This document shows positions 25,116 to 34,445 of a stretch of 64,000 bases of DNA, piece after piece. The position numbers and the translations under genes are program-made. Origin of the DNA: Arthrobacter sp. H16F315 (GTDB lineage Bacteria > Actinomycetota > Actinomycetes > Actinomycetales > Micrococcaceae); NCBI RefSeq assembly GCF_024124825.1, contig NZ_JAMXSS010000002.1:310001-374000 (forward strand), in the 5' to 3' direction. How positions within the stretch are numbered: the first letter of the stretch is position 1; every line of letters begins with the position of its first letter. Below the pieces are notes generated by a model. The model did no database searches, was not told the origin of the DNA, and saw only the letters and a list, made by a program, of their open reading frames with translations.

Positions 25116-25156
25116 GTGGGTCTCCTGGTCTTGCGGGAAAGGATCTTCCGTTAAGC

Positions 25157-25693
25157 CTAGGCGACCGATTCCTGGGGCGCGGGCCGGGCAGGGTAGACGA
25201 GGGCAGTCGCCGTGGCCGCGATGCCTTCGCCGCGGCCGGTAAATCCAAGTCCGTCGCTGGTGGTTGCCGAGACGCTGACCGGCGCGCCTGCTGCTTTGCT
25301 GAGAACCCGTTGGGATTCCTCCCGGCGGGGGCCGAACTTAGGCCTGTTGGCGACGAACTGCACGGCGATGTTGCCGATTTCGAAGCCTGCGGCGCGGACG
25401 ATCCGGGCAGCCTCCGTCAGCAGGGTCACCCCGGAGGCCCCGGCGTACTCGGGGCGGTCGGTGCCGAAATGTGTCCCCAGGTCACCGACGCCGCAGGCAG
25501 AGAACAAGGCGTCGGCGGCAGCGTGGGCGACGGGGTCGCCGTCGGAGTGGCCGGACAGTCCACGTTCGCCGTCCCAGAACAGGCCGCCAAGCCAGAGCGG
25601 CTGGGGTGCGTCCGCTGGGGCGTAGGCGTGGACGTCGATGCCAATTCCGGTCCGCGGGATGAGGGGCAACGGCGGTTTCTGCGTTCCGGACAT
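25157..25693 (-). CDS. ispF: 2-C-methyl-D-erythritol 2,4-cyclodiphosphate synthase
   Basis: MEP-pathway enzyme that cyclises CDP-ME-2-phosphate to MEcPP. 178 residues, with a short N-terminal extension. Metal-binding D20 and H22 in [10 protein letters not shown], then [18 protein letters not shown] and [12 protein letters not shown], and the C-terminal [19 protein letters not shown] loop. It starts two bases after the ispD stop, the usual actinobacterial ispDF pairing. Complete. Confidence 0.95.
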   Translation of the reverse strand: MSGTQKPPLPLIPRTGIGIDVHAYAPADAPQPLWLGGLFWDGERGLSGHSDGDPVAHAAADALFSACGVGDLGTHFGTDRPEYAGASGVTLLTEAARIVRAAGFEIGNIAVQFVANRPKFGPRREESQRVLSKAAGAPVSVSATTSDGLGFTGRGEGIAATATALVYPARPAPQESVA

Positions 25694-25695
25694 GC

Positions 25696-26514
25696 TCAGC
25701 CTTCCACCCAGCGGACGCCCAGCGGGCCTTCCAGTAGCCCCTCGGCGATGATCAGGTCCAGCGGGGTGGTGATCTTCAGCGATTGGCTGGCGCCGCGCAC
25801 CGCGTGGACCGGGACGCCCAACAGTTCCACCAGCATGGCGTCATCGGTGACGGCCGCGGCCTGTCCGGCGTCGAAGGCGGCTGCCGCCGCGTGGGCGCGC
25901 CGCAGGGTCGCAACCTCAAAGCCCTGCGGGGTCTGCACCGCCCGCAGGGTTTCCCGGGCAGCGGTGCCGGTGACTAGTTCCGGGGCGATCGCGGCGCCGT
26001 CGCCGGAGGTCGGCTGCACGGTTTTGACCGTGTCCACCACGGGCATAACGGGAATGACGGCCAGCGCGCCGGCTGTAAGGGCGCGGGACACCCGGTGGAA
26101 AACAGCTTCCGGCGTCAGTGCTCGGGCGGCGTCGTGCACCAGGACGGCTTCGGTGGCCGGCAAGAGCGCTGCCAGCCCGGCGCGGACCGACTCGGCACGG
26201 GTGGCACCGCCGTCGACAATTGTCACCACCGGGACATCTCCGGCTTCGCCGTCCCCGGGCGTGTCCGGCCGCTCGGCCTTGAGCTCCTGGGTGAAGGCCT
26301 CGCAGAGGGCGAGGAGCTCCGGGTCACCGGGCGGGATGGCGACGCAAATCTGCTGCGCAATGCCGGATCCGGCGACGCCCCGCAGGGCGTGGGTGAGGAT
26401 GCTGTCCCCGCCCAACGGGACCTTGGCTTTGGGCATGCCGTAGCCCAGGCGCTGGCCGGAGCCGGCAGCCACGACGATGACCGCGGTGACGGGGGTTTTT
26501 GGTGCAGAGTCCAT
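25696..26514 (-). CDS. ispD: 2-C-methyl-D-erythritol 4-phosphate cytidylyltransferase
   Basis: MEP-pathway enzyme that couples CTP to methylerythritol phosphate. 272 residues from ATG 26514 ([15 protein letters not shown]). The nucleotide-binding signature [21 protein letters not shown] is near residues 17-37; [12 protein letters not shown], the PVVDTVK segment and [10 protein letters not shown] are all family hallmarks. The frame extends 11 codons upstream to 26547, but neither start has a strong ribosome site. It precedes ispF and lies downstream of carD behind a terminator. Confidence 0.94.
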   Translation of the reverse strand: MDSAPKTPVTAVIVVAAGSGQRLGYGMPKAKVPLGGDSILTHALRGVAGSGIAQQICVAIPPGDPELLALCEAFTQELKAERPDTPGDGEAGDVPVVTIVDGGATRAESVRAGLAALLPATEAVLVHDAARALTPEAVFHRVSRALTAGALAVIPVMPVVDTVKTVQPTSGDGAAIAPELVTGTAARETLRAVQTPQGFEVATLRRAHAAAAAFDAGQAAAVTDDAMLVELLGVPVHAVRGASQSLKITTPLDLIIAEGLLEGPLGVRWVEG

Positions 26515-26574
26515 GCGCACAAGACTACGTCGCGGCGCGAGCGGCATCCCACTGCGCTATCAGGCGGGCACAAG

Positions 26575-26610
26575 AAACCCCGGCAGCCGCTAGGCTACCG
26601 GGGTTTAGTT
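26575..26610 (-). terminator. Intrinsic terminator after carD
   Basis: Arms AAACCCCGGTAGCC / GGCTGCCGGGGTTT read on the minus strand with one mismatch and a 4-nt loop, followed by a U-containing tail. It lies 20 bases after the carD stop and 60 before ispD. Confidence 0.75.
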
Positions 26611-26630
26611 CTTATCTGTTCAACTCTTGT

Positions 26631-27113
26631 TTAGGAAGCCAAAACCTCGTCGAGAACGCTTGCAGCCTTCTCTTCGTCGGTCTTCTCGGCCAGCGCCAGT
26701 TCTGAAATCAGAATCTGGCGTGCCTTGGCCAGCATGCGCTTCTCCCCTGCGGAGAGACCCCGGTCGTGATCGCGGCGCCACAGGTCACGAACGACCTCTG
26801 CCACTTTGATGACGTCACCGGAAGCAAGCTTCTCCAGGTTTGCCTTGTATCGACGTGACCAGTTGGTGGGTTCTTCAGTGAACTCAGCCCGCAGCACTTC
26901 AAATACGTGCTCCAGACCTTCTTTGCCCACTACGTCCCGGACCCCAACTAGGTCAACGTTTTCTGCTGGAACTTCAATGGTCAGATCACCCTGAGCCACC
27001 TTGAGCTTGAGATACATCTTCTCTTCGCCCTTGACAGTGCGCATCTTGATTTCTTCAATTTTTGCTGCACCGTGGTGAGGGTAAACTACTGTCTCGCCGA
27101 CCTCAAAAACCAT
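26631..27113 (-). CDS. carD: CarD-family RNA polymerase-binding transcription regulator
   Basis: Binds the RNA polymerase beta subunit and stabilises open complexes, notably at rRNA promoters. 160 residues from ATG 27113 ([20 protein letters not shown]), preceded by AAGGGGAAT. The N-terminal Tudor-like polymerase-interaction domain is followed by a helical DNA-binding domain containing [17 protein letters not shown] and [19 protein letters not shown]. Its length matches mycobacterial CarD (162). A TGATAAACT -10-like box lies about 35 bases upstream of the start on the minus strand. Confidence 0.96.
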   Translation of the reverse strand: MVFEVGETVVYPHHGAAKIEEIKMRTVKGEEKMYLKLKVAQGDLTIEVPAENVDLVGVRDVVGKEGLEHVFEVLRAEFTEEPTNWSRRYKANLEKLASGDVIKVAEVVRDLWRRDHDRGLSAGEKRMLAKARQILISELALAEKTDEEKAASVLDEVLAS

Positions 27114-27413
27114 GTGGACATTCCCCTTTCCCGCAGACCAGTTTATCACGTTTAAGGCATACAACTGCCATGGAACCCGCCCAAGAACCGCATGAATACG
27201 GGGAAAATGGCCTTAATCGACCCCGTCAGACCTCTTGACGAAAGCGGATATTAGTGTATTGAAAGTCCTTTGCCAAGAGTGCCGGGACACCGCGTGGATG
27301 GCGGGCAGGCCCAAGAGTCTGCAGGATTGCGTCCCGCCCGAATCATGGTTTGACGAGGATTGCCGATAGGCTATGGCTGAATAATGTTCCAAGACTCTCA
27401 AGGAGTGCGTGAC
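27114..27413. other. Intergenic region between carD and a lipoprotein gene
   Basis: 300 bases without a gene. It holds the divergent promoters of carD and the lipoprotein. On the plus strand TTGACG (27235) followed 16 bases later by TATTGA, and TTGACG (27350) followed by TATGGC, are two possible promoters. Nothing else is recognised. Confidence 0.5.
27350..27377 (+). promoter_or_regulatory. Promoter candidate for the lipoprotein gene
   Basis: TTGACG (27350-27355) and TATGGC (27372-27377) with a 16-base spacer, 36 bases before the GTG start. Good -35, poor -10. Confidence 0.4.
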
Positions 27414-28020
27414 GTGGGTTTCTCTGCTTCCAACCGGGGCCAGCGCGGCAAGCTGGCAATCGCGACGGCTGCTCTGGCCATCAGCCTGCTGTCCGTAACG
27501 GGCTGCGGCTACATCAACCCCCAGCAGACCTCCCAGCAGTATGCTGCGTCAGATGGAACCCAGGCCAACGTTGGCCCGTTGCAGTTGCGCAACATGATGA
27601 TCATCTCCTCCGCTGAAGACAAGCCCGGCCGCGTCGTCGGCGCTGTCTACAACTCGTCCTCCACCGACGTGACCCTGACCATCCGGGGTTCGGCCGGTTC
27701 CCAGACCCAGGTCCCGGTCAAAAAAGAACTCGTACACACTGCTGAACGAATCCACCGACGAGGCAATCCTGAGCACCACCGGCGGCGCTCCGGGCTCCCT
27801 CGTCGAGGTTAGCCTCCGCGAGGACGGCACTAACCAGAGCACCACGTTCAAGGTCCCGGTACTGGACGCCACGATCTCCGACTACAAGCAGTACCTGCCA
27901 ACCGCCACGCCGACCGAGTCGGCCACTCCGACGTCGTCCGCCACTCCGACGTCGTCTGCCACTCCGACCGACTCTGCCGCGACGACGCCTAGCTCGACGC
28001 CGACGCCGTCGGGAAGCTAG
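27414..28020 (+). CDS. Lipoprotein with Ser/Thr/Pro-rich tail, function unknown, one frameshift
   Basis: About 201 residues once corrected. The signal peptide ends in LLSVTGCGY (lipobox), so the protein is membrane-anchored outside the cell. The mature domain (NVGPLQLRNMMIISSAEDKP, then GRVVGAVYNSSSTDVTLTI) resembles copper-chaperone-like or DUF461-type secreted beta-sandwich proteins, but I do not claim that family. The tail is a repeat of ATPTSSATPTDS type. One extra A in the A6 run at 27725-27730 shifts the frame after PVKK; removing it restores NSYTLLNESTDEAILSTTGG and the tail. GTG start with AAGGAG 9 bases upstream. Confidence 0.8.
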
Positions 28021-28035
28021 AACCAAGAGCTTTTT

Positions 28036-28092
28036 ACTAAAGCGAGGGGCGCCGGGTCTGAAATATCCAGACCGGGCGCCCCTCGCTTTAGT
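28036..28092. terminator. Bidirectional terminator
   Basis: Long hairpin with 25-nt arms (one mismatch) that start ACTAAAGCGAGGGGCG and a 7-nt loop, between the convergent lipoprotein and regX3-like genes. T-rich on the plus-strand side. Confidence 0.85.
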
Positions 28093-28111
28093 TATTTGGA
28101 CCGGTCAGGGC

Positions 28112-28792
28112 TTACGGCTCGAACTTATAACCCAGGCCGCGAACCGTGATCAGGTGCCGCGGCGCCGAAGGATCCGGCTCGATCTTGCTGCGAAGCCGCT
28201 TAACGTGGACATCCAGGGTCTTGGTGTCCCCCACGTAGTCAGACCCCCAAACCCGGTCAATCAGCTGCCCCCGGGTCAGGACGCGGCCGGAGTTCCGCAG
28301 CAGCATTTCCAGCAGTTCAAATTCCTTGAGCGGCAAGGACACTTGCTCACTGCTTACCGTGACCACGTGCCGCTCAATGTCCATCCGGACCGGCCCGGCC
28401 TGTACAGTGCTGGACACCAGTTCCTCAGGCTCACCCTGGCGGCGCAGCACAGCCCGGACCCGTGCCACCAGCTCCCGGGAAGAGTAGGGCTTGGTGACGT
28501 AGTCGTCCGCGCCGAGTTCCAGCCCAACAACCTTGTCAATCTCCGCGTCCTTCGCGGTCAGCATGATGACCGGGACCGATGAGCGCTGCCTCAGCTGCCG
28601 GCAGACTTCGGTGCCTGACTGCCCGGGCAGTTGCAGGTCCAGCAGCACCAGGTCGGCGCCGTTCCGGTCGAATTCGGTGATGGCGTCCAGACCGTTGTCT
28701 ACAATCGCCACCTCGAACCCTTCCTTGCCCAAGAGATATGACAGCGGGTCGCTGAATGACTCTTCATCCTCGACAATAAGAATTCTGCTCAA
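28112..28792 (-). CDS. regX3: Two-component response regulator, RegX3-like (OmpR family)
   Basis: Phosphate-starvation response regulator. 226 residues. The receiver domain carries acidic pocket D9-E10, phospho-acceptor D52 in LLDLQLPG, T79 in MLTAKD and K101 in YVTKPYS. The C-terminal winged helix has LPLKEFELLEMLL, WGSDYVGDTKTLDVHVKRLR and HLITVRGLGYKFEP. Its start overlaps the stop of the kinase gene by four bases. Divergent from phoU across a PHO box. The symbol follows mycobacterial RegX3 by domain order and context; the Streptomyces name would be phoP. Confidence 0.9.
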   Translation of the reverse strand: MSRILIVEDEESFSDPLSYLLGKEGFEVAIVDNGLDAITEFDRNGADLVLLDLQLPGQSGTEVCRQLRQRSSVPVIMLTAKDAEIDKVVGLELGADDYVTKPYSSRELVARVRAVLRRQGEPEELVSSTVQAGPVRMDIERHVVTVSSEQVSLPLKEFELLEMLLRNSGRVLTRGQLIDRVWGSDYVGDTKTLDVHVKRLRSKIEPDPSAPRHLITVRGLGYKFEP

Positions 28793-30054
28793 GCGGTAGC
28801 TCCTTGCTCATGGGCGCCGGCGGCGTCCCGTCGTGGTGGTCTGGGGTGCTCGGACGGACCGCGGGCAGTGGACTGCTCGGCTGCCCGGTCCGCAGGCGCC
28901 TGCGCGTCCGAACCGTCGCCGACGTCCTGCCCCTCCAGCTCCGGAAGCCGGATCGTGAACGTGGAGCCCTGCCCGGGCTTGGACCAGAGCGTGACTTCGC
29001 CGCCGTGGTTGGCGACAACGTGCTTGACGATGCTCAGGCCCAGTCCGGTACCGCCGGTGTGGCGCGACCGTGCCGCGTCCACCCGGTAAAAGCGCTCAAA
29101 GACCCGTTCCTGGTCCTCGGGGCTGAGGCCCCCGCCCTGGTCCGTCACGGAAACGGCCACGAGGCCGTCCTTGACCCGGATCCCGACTCCGACCCTGGTG
29201 TTTTCCGGGGAGTACCGGATCGCGTTATCGATCAGGTTGCGCAGGGCGGTCACCAGCTGGTCCTGGTCGCCGTAAACCATCGCCTCAGTGCGGCCGGCCA
29301 CTACCAGATCGATGTTCTTACTCTCGGCCGGCAGCTGCGAGCGGTCCACTGCCTCGGCAACGACGGTATTGATATCCACCGCACGGCCCTGCTTTGCAAC
29401 ATTTGATCCCTGCAGCCGGGACAGCTCGATGATGTCCTGGACCAGGGCTGCCAGGCGCATGGATTCCTTGTGGGTACGCCTGGCGAAGCGGCGTACGGCG
29501 TCGGGGTCGTCCGCGGAGGACTCCAGCGCCTCCGCCAGCAGCGAAATGGCGCCGACGGGTGTCTTCAATTCATGGGACACGTTGGCAACAAAGTCATTGC
29601 GAACTTCCTCGGTGCGGGTGAACTCGGTCCGGTCGTCGGCCAGCAGGAGGATGTAGTCCTCAGCGATCACTGCCGCGCGCACTTGGACCACCATGGTTCC
29701 CTGCCCCAGCGGGCCCCGGGGAAGTTCGAGGATCCGTTCAAGGATGACGCCGTCGCGACGCACTTTGGCAGTCATCTCCAGAAGCTGGTCATGGACCAGG
29801 GTGTGGCCGCGAACCAGCCCGTAGGCGTAGGCGGCCGGGCTGGCGCGGACGACGCCGTCGATCGCGTCCACCACAACAAAAGCCCTGCCGACGGCGGCCA
29901 GCACCTCGGCGGCGCCCTGCGGAAGCGCCGGCTCCTCAGACTCCACGTCCACCAGCTTGCGCTGCTGCTCGCTGACCCGGAAGGCGAGCACGCCGAAGAC
30001 GCCAAGCGAGAGGCCGATCAGGCCGGCGATCACGCCGATAAGCATAGGGTCCAC
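28789..30054 (-). CDS. senX3: Sensor histidine kinase, SenX3-like
   Basis: Membrane-linked phosphate-signalling kinase, 421 residues. One N-terminal membrane segment (about 4-26) is followed by a PAS-like domain (about 45-145), then HisKA with phospho-acceptor H161 in FVANVSHELKTPVGAISLL. The ATPase domain has the N box NLIDNAIRYSPENT, G1 VTDQGGGLSPEDQ, F box FERFYRVDAARSR and G2 GGTGLGLSIVKHV. A short acidic and arginine-rich tail follows. GTG start (MDPMLIGVIAG). Arrangement kinase-regulator with divergent phoU is the standard actinobacterial phosphate module; no pst genes lie within the window. Confidence 0.92.
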   Translation of the reverse strand: MDPMLIGVIAGLIGLSLGVFGVLAFRVSEQQRKLVDVESEEPALPQGAAEVLAAVGRAFVVVDAIDGVVRASPAAYAYGLVRGHTLVHDQLLEMTAKVRRDGVILERILELPRGPLGQGTMVVQVRAAVIAEDYILLLADDRTEFTRTEEVRNDFVANVSHELKTPVGAISLLAEALESSADDPDAVRRFARRTHKESMRLAALVQDIIELSRLQGSNVAKQGRAVDINTVVAEAVDRSQLPAESKNIDLVVAGRTEAMVYGDQDQLVTALRNLIDNAIRYSPENTRVGVGIRVKDGLVAVSVTDQGGGLSPEDQERVFERFYRVDAARSRHTGGTGLGLSIVKHVVANHGGEVTLWSKPGQGSTFTIRLPELEGQDVGDGSDAQAPADRAAEQSTARGPSEHPRPPRRDAAGAHEQGATA

Positions 30055-30114
30055 GGCCCCAGCTTATGCGCTGCCCCGCGTCGGAAAGGCTAATCTCCCG
30101 CCATTCCCGGCGTG

Positions 30115-30158
30115 GTTCAGCTAACGTTCACCTTTAGGGGCGCAACAGTTCACCAGGC
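30115..30158. promoter_or_regulatory. PHO box (RegX3/PhoP binding site)
   Basis: Four contiguous 11-nt direct repeat units: GTTCAGCTAAC, GTTCACCTTTA, GGGGCGCAACA and GTTCACCAGGC. Three of four carry the GTTCA(C/G)C core at exact 11-nt phase. This matches the GTTCACC direct-repeat PHO box described for actinobacterial PhoP and RegX3. It lies between the senX3 start (30054) and phoU start (30253), so it can control both. Confidence 0.75.
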
Positions 30159-30252
30159 GCTGGAAGACTGAACAGTTGAAGCGCCGATAGGTGAAACGAA
30201 ATGGGTCGACCGCCGCGACGGCTGACGATGTTTCAAGGGAAAGGACGCACAC

Positions 30253-30915
30253 GTGCGCAAGGTTTTTCAGGAAGAACTCACCCAAGTCGGGGAACAGCTC
30301 GTAGAAATCTCAATGCTGGTCAGTGAGGCTGTGGAGAAGGCCACCGCTGCCTTCGATGGCGCCGACATCGATCTGGCCGAGGACGTCATCGCGGCCGATG
30401 CCCGGATCGACTTCCTGCAGAACAGCCTCGACGAGCGCGCCATCGACATTCTCGCCCTGCAGGGCCCGGTGGCAAGCGACCTGCGGATGATCGTAGGCTC
30501 CCTCCGCATGAGCGCCTCGCTGGAGCGAATGGGCGACCTCGCCCGTCACCTTGCCCAGCTTGCCCGGCTCCGCTACCCCGCCACAGTGGTCCCCGCACAG
30601 CTGCGCGACACGTTTATGAGCTTCGCCGAGCACGACCTGCTGATCGCACGCAAGCTCACCTCACTGCTGGAAACCCGCGACCTTGAATTCGCCCGGGACA
30701 TCATGAAAGCCAACAGCGCCGTCAATGATCTGCACCTGAGCGTCTTCAAAGCGATCGCCCGCAGTGACTGGCACGAGTCCCCCGCGACGACTGTCGACGT
30801 CGCCCTCGCCAGCCGCTACTTCGAGCGCTTCGCGGACCACGGCGTGTCCGTCGCGCAAAAGGTCACTTACCTGGTCACCGGCGCCTGGCAGCCGAACGGC
30901 ATCGAACACAGCTAA
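30253..30915 (+). CDS. phoU: Phosphate signalling protein PhoU
   Basis: Negative modulator of the phosphate two-component system; links transporter state to the kinase. 220 residues in two repeated three-helix PhoU domains. Hallmarks are MRKVFQEELTQVGEQLVEI at the N-terminus, LALQGPVASDLRMIVGSLRM near residue 76, MGDLARHLAQLAR, and the second-domain equivalents YFERFADHGVSVAQKVTYLV. Start GTG 30253 follows AAGGGAAAGGA. Divergent from senX3 with a PHO box between. No pst transporter genes nearby. Confidence 0.95.
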   Translation: MRKVFQEELTQVGEQLVEISMLVSEAVEKATAAFDGADIDLAEDVIAADARIDFLQNSLDERAIDILALQGPVASDLRMIVGSLRMSASLERMGDLARHLAQLARLRYPATVVPAQLRDTFMSFAEHDLLIARKLTSLLETRDLEFARDIMKANSAVNDLHLSVFKAIARSDWHESPATTVDVALASRYFERFADHGVSVAQKVTYLVTGAWQPNGIEHS

Positions 30916-30943
30916 CCACTCGGCCGTTTGAACGGCGAAGAGT

Positions 30944-30986
30944 ACGACGACGGCCGGTCACCTTGGGGGTGACCGGCCGTCGTCGT
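30944..30986. terminator. Terminator between phoU and gpmA
   Basis: Perfect 19-bp arms ACGACGACGGCCGGTCACC / GGTGACCGGCCGTCGTCGT with a 5-nt loop in the convergent junction; serves either gene. Confidence 0.85.
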
Positions 30987-31011
30987 TGAATTCGCGATGA
31001 TGCCGCGGGCG

Positions 31012-31758
31012 CTACTTCTTGCCCTGGTTCGCGACGGCCTGGATGGCTGCGGCCGCGGCCTCGGGATCGAGGTAGGTGCCGCCCGGGTTGAGCGGCTTGA
31101 AGTCCTCGTCCAGTTCGTAGACCAACGGGATTCCGGTGGGGATGTTCAGTCCGGCGATGGCTTCGTCACTGATGCCGTCAAGGTGCTTGACGAGGGCACG
31201 CAGCGAGTTCCCGTGGGCCGTGACCAGAACTGTTTTACCGGCCTTGAGGTCTTCCCTGATGTCGGATTCCCAGTAGGGCAGCAGGCGGACCAGGACGTCT
31301 TTGAGGCACTCGGTGCGGGGCAGTGCGGCGCCGAGGTCCGCGTAGCGCGGATCATGCGCCTGGGAGAACTCGGAGTCGTCGGGCAGGGGCGGCGGCGGGG
31401 TGTCATAGGACCGGCGCCAGGTCATAAACTGCTCTTCGCCGTATTCGGCGAGGGTCTGGGCTTTGTCCTTGCCCTGCAGCGCGCCATAGTGGCGCTCATT
31501 GAGCCGCCAGTCCCGCTTGACCGGGATCCAGCCCCGGTCGGCTTTGTCGAGGGTGATGTTGGCGGTGTTAATGGCCCGCTTCAGCAGTGAGGTGTACAGG
31601 ACGTCCGGGAGGATGTTGTTCTCCACAAGAAGCTCGCCGCCGCGAACCGCTTCGGCCCGGCCCTGGTCGTTGAGGTCAACGTCCACCCAGCCGGTGAACA
31701 GGTTCTTGGCGTTCCATTCGCTGTGGCCGTGGCGCAGCAGAATCAGCTGATATGTCAT
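31012..31758 (-). CDS. gpmA: 2,3-bisphosphoglycerate-dependent phosphoglycerate mutase
   Basis: Glycolytic interconversion of 3- and 2-phosphoglycerate. 248 residues, the standard length. Phospho-histidine H10 in [27 protein letters not shown], the [11 protein letters not shown] loop with the acid/base glutamate, and the second histidine in [17 protein letters not shown]. Start ATG 31758 gives the conserved [11 protein letters not shown]; an in-frame ATG three codons upstream (31767) is possible. Divergent from the methyltransferase gene. Confidence 0.96.
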   Translation of the reverse strand: MTYQLILLRHGHSEWNAKNLFTGWVDVDLNDQGRAEAVRGGELLVENNILPDVLYTSLLKRAINTANITLDKADRGWIPVKRDWRLNERHYGALQGKDKAQTLAEYGEEQFMTWRRSYDTPPPPLPDDSEFSQAHDPRYADLGAALPRTECLKDVLVRLLPYWESDIREDLKAGKTVLVTAHGNSLRALVKHLDGISDEAIAGLNIPTGIPLVYELDEDFKPLNPGGTYLDPEAAAAAIQAVANQGKK

Positions 31759-31831
31759 GGTTTTCATCCTAGCCGAGCGGTCCCGGCGGTGGCTCAGCGT
31801 TACATCGACCGGACAGTTCGGCAACGCCGGA

Positions 31832-31906
31832 TTCATTCGGTGCCGTTCCGGCCCTTCATTCAGTGCCGTTCCGGCCCGGCGTCCGGACCGGGCCGGAACG
31901 GCACTG
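31832..31906. repeat. Tandem 23-nt repeats leading into a 19-bp perfect hairpin
   Basis: Two tandem 23-nt copies (31832-31854 and 31855-31877, one mismatch) contain TGCCGTTCCGGCCC. The second copy is also the left arm of a perfect inverted repeat: CAGTGCCGTTCCGGCCCGG (31861-31879) and its complement (31888-31906), 8-nt loop. The element occupies the 165-base divergent gap between gpmA and the methyltransferase gene and ends 17 bases before the latter's GTG. Confidence 0.85.
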
Positions 31907-31923
31907 GAAGATATGGTTGGCGT

Positions 31924-32772
31924 GTGGTGCAGAAGGCAGAGCGGGTATCGCCCCCGCGGAACCAGGGCGTGGCCAGGAACGGGCCCCGCCCGGGCAGGCC
32001 GGTGGGCAACATTACCCGGGGCACCACCAACCCCAACCGGATGCGGCGGCTGGACCGCTGGCTGACCGGTCCGCAGGCCTGGCGGCTGCGCGCGGCGGAC
32101 GATCCCCTCGTGGTGGACCTGGGTTACGGGGCTTCCCCGGCGACCGCCGTCGAACTCTTTGAACGGCTGTCCGTGATCCGACCCGATGTGCGTGTGGTCG
32201 GCATCGAAATCGAGCCCGAGCGGGTCCGCCTGGCCAAGGAGCTGGAACGGCCGGGGCTGAGCTTCCAGCTCGGCGGCTTCGAACTGCCGGTGGCTGGCCG
32301 GCCGGTCCTGGTGCGGGCGTTTAATGTGCTGCGGCAATATGACGAAACGGACGTCGCCGCGATCTGGCGGCTGGTGCAGGGGCGTCTGGCCCCGGACGGG
32401 CTGTTCATAGACGGGACCTGCGACGAGATCGGCCGCCGGGTCACCTGGGTAGCACTGGACGCCCGGCAACCGCTGAGCTTGAGCCTGTCCATGCGGTTCG
32501 GGAGTTTTGTACTGCCCTCGGAAGTGGCCGAACGACTGCCGAAAGCCCTGATCCACCGTAACGTTCCGGGCGAAAGGATTCAGGCCTTCCTGCAGGCAAT
32601 GGACAAGGCCTGGCTGGACGCTGCGCCCCTTGCGTCGTTCGGGAACCGGCAGCGGTGGACTTCCATGTGCCGTTCACTGCTCGATGGCGGCTGGCCGGTC
32701 CGGGACGGACCCGGCCGGTGGCGGCTGGGCGAGCTAACAGTGGCCTGGAATGCGGTTGCGCCCGGGCCCTGA
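31924..32772 (+). CDS. Class I SAM-dependent methyltransferase, substrate unknown
   Basis: About 282 residues. The Rossmann core is visible: motif [21 protein letters not shown] near residue 61, the ribose-binding acidic pair [14 protein letters not shown], and a later [15 protein letters not shown] segment. The N-terminus is basic and proline-rich. The start is probably GTG 31924 or 31927, without a clear Shine-Dalgarno; the TATGGT 10 bases upstream suggests a leaderless mRNA. No substrate-recognition domain is identified, and the neighbours give no pathway. Ends 21 bases before the convergent DUF2516 gene. Confidence 0.75.
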   Translation: MVQKAERVSPPRNQGVARNGPRPGRPVGNITRGTTNPNRMRRLDRWLTGPQAWRLRAADDPLVVDLGYGASPATAVELFERLSVIRPDVRVVGIEIEPERVRLAKELERPGLSFQLGGFELPVAGRPVLVRAFNVLRQYDETDVAAIWRLVQGRLAPDGLFIDGTCDEIGRRVTWVALDARQPLSLSLSMRFGSFVLPSEVAERLPKALIHRNVPGERIQAFLQAMDKAWLDAAPLASFGNRQRWTSMCRSLLDGGWPVRDGPGRWRLGELTVAWNAVAPGP

Positions 32773-32793
32773 ATGGTTGCCGGTGGCTGGGGA

Positions 32794-33150
32794 CTACCAG
32801 GGGCCGTAAGGGCCCATTTTGCGGCTGCCGCCGCGGCCGGCGTCCTTGACTGCAGGCCGGACGTCGGCCAGGTACACGGAGGCCGCCGTTACGGCGACGA
32901 GTCCGAACAATCCCAGCGGGCCCAAAAGGCCTCCGCCGCCGCCGCCCACCAGGGAAAGCAGGCCCACGGCCATGGCACCGCCGGTGAGGGCGAGCCAAAA
33001 CGTCTTGGTGCGCTTGGAGACGGCCTCAAAGACGTTCGCTTTGTGCCGAAGGCAATCGAAGAACGCCCACACCTCAAGGGCAAGTGCTACCAGGGCCAAG
33101 AGAAAGTAGATCCCTGTTTCGACATAGTAAATAAGCGCTCTTCCGTCCAT
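32794..33150 (-). CDS. DUF2516-family membrane protein
   Basis: 118-residue small integral membrane protein. A first hydrophobic segment at about 9-32 (ETGIYFLLALVALALEVWAF) is followed by a conserved polar turn (DCLRHKANVFEAVSKRTKTF). Then come one long or two short membrane segments around a run of six glycines (LLSLVGGGGGGLLGPL), and a short basic cytoplasmic tail ending MGPYGPW. It matches the actinobacterial DUF2516 pattern; function unknown. Ten bases from the PLP enzyme gene upstream on the same strand. Confidence 0.8.
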   Translation of the reverse strand: MDGRALIYYVETGIYFLLALVALALEVWAFFDCLRHKANVFEAVSKRTKTFWLALTGGAMAVGLLSLVGGGGGGLLGPLGLFGLVAVTAASVYLADVRPAVKDAGRGGSRKMGPYGPW

Positions 33151-33159
33151 GACCCCAGC

Positions 33160-34357
33160 CTAGCTGGCCAAGCCCGCCAGGGCCTGCTCCAAATCGGCCC
33201 AAAGGTCCTCGACGTTTTCTATTCCTACGCTCATACGGACCAGGTTGTCCGGCACACTGGCCGGCTCAGCGGTGTGCCGGCGCCGCCGTTCGATCAGGGA
33301 TTCCACGCCGCCCAGCGAGGTGGCCGGCAGCCACAGCCGCAGTGCACGGATCATCCGGTCCGCGGCATCGGCACCGCTCAGGGTGCCCTCGGGACCGGCC
33401 ACGGGAGCCACTTCAATACACAGCACGGAGCCGAAGCCCTTCATTTGGCTCTTGGCCCGGCTGTGGCCGGGGTCGGAGGCAAGGCCGGGGAAACGGATGC
33501 CACCGACCCTGGGGTGGGTGCTGAGCCGCTCCGCGAGGACCGCTGCCGAGGCCTGCGATCGCTCCACCCGCAGGGCCAGCGTGCGCAGCCCGCGCAGCGC
33601 CAGCCAGGCCTCGAAGGGCCCTGCAATGCCGCCGTGGATGGTGCGGTGGTGCAGCAGCGCGGCGCGGAGCCCGGCGTCGGACGTCACCAGGGCGCCCAGC
33701 ACAACATCGGAGTGGCCGGAGAGGTACTTCGTCACCGAATGCAGCACAACGTCGGAGCCCAGCGCCAGTGGCTGCTGCACCAGCGGGGTGGAGAAGGTGT
33801 TGTCCGTGACAACCACAGCGCCCGCGGCGTGGGCAGCGGCCGTGAGCGCCCGGATGTCCGCGACACCGAGCATGGGGTTGGTGGGGCTCTCCAGCCAGAG
33901 CATGCTGGCGGGCCGCCCGTCCGCCGGCGAAAGCTGCGCCAGGACCGCGTCGGTGTCCGCGATGTCCACGGTGCGCAGGTCCAGGAAACCCTTCCCGGCA
34001 AGTTCCGTGGCCATCACCAGGGATCCGGCGTAGCTGTGCGAGGGCATAACCAGGACCCCGCCGGCCGGTACCAGGGACAGGGCCGAGCTGACGGCAGCGA
34101 GGCCGGACGCATAAAGCAGGCCCGGGAGTTCGGCTCCCCTCCAACTGACCGAGGGCTTGCTCGAAGGGATCCCAGGTGGGATTGGAATAGCGGCCGTAAC
34201 CGCGGTCGCCGTCGCCCAGGGGTCCCGTGCCGAAATAGGTCGATGAGAGCACCAGCGGAGGGTTGACCGGTTCATCGCGTTCACGCGGCGGGCGGCCCGC
34301 CGCCACAACCAGTGTTTCTGCGGAGAGGGCCGCTGCCTGTTCTTCGGAAAGACTCAT
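33160..34357 (-). CDS. Cystathionine gamma-synthase/lyase-type PLP enzyme, one frameshift
   Basis: Cys/Met-metabolism PLP enzyme that makes or splits cystathionine. About 398 residues when corrected. It begins MSLSEEQAAALSAETLVVAAG, with the family YFGTGPLGDGDRGYGRYSNPTW motif (split here), ASGLAAVSSAL, ESPTNPMLGVADI, DNTFSTPLVQQPL and the PLP lysine in VLHSVTKYLSGHSDVVLGAL. The C-terminal SLGGVESLIERRRRH is the substrate loop. One extra base in the C4 run at 34136-34139 (GGGG instead of GGG on the coding strand) breaks the frame between LGQLEG and AELPGLLYASGL. MetB or MetC activity cannot be told apart with confidence. Confidence 0.85.
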
Positions 34358-34445
34358 GGTCACAGCGTACTTTGGCGCGTTGCGGGGTGGCCAAGGTGTG
34401 ACGCCGGAGCGCGTTGCTGTCAGGGATTGTCGGTAGTCTAGAGCG

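Noticed and set aside
27414..27812. Shorter 130-residue version of the lipoprotein ending at 27812
   Set aside because: The residues after the A6 run are arginine-rich and unlike a secreted protein; removing one A gives a normal Thr/Ser/Pro tail ending at 28020.
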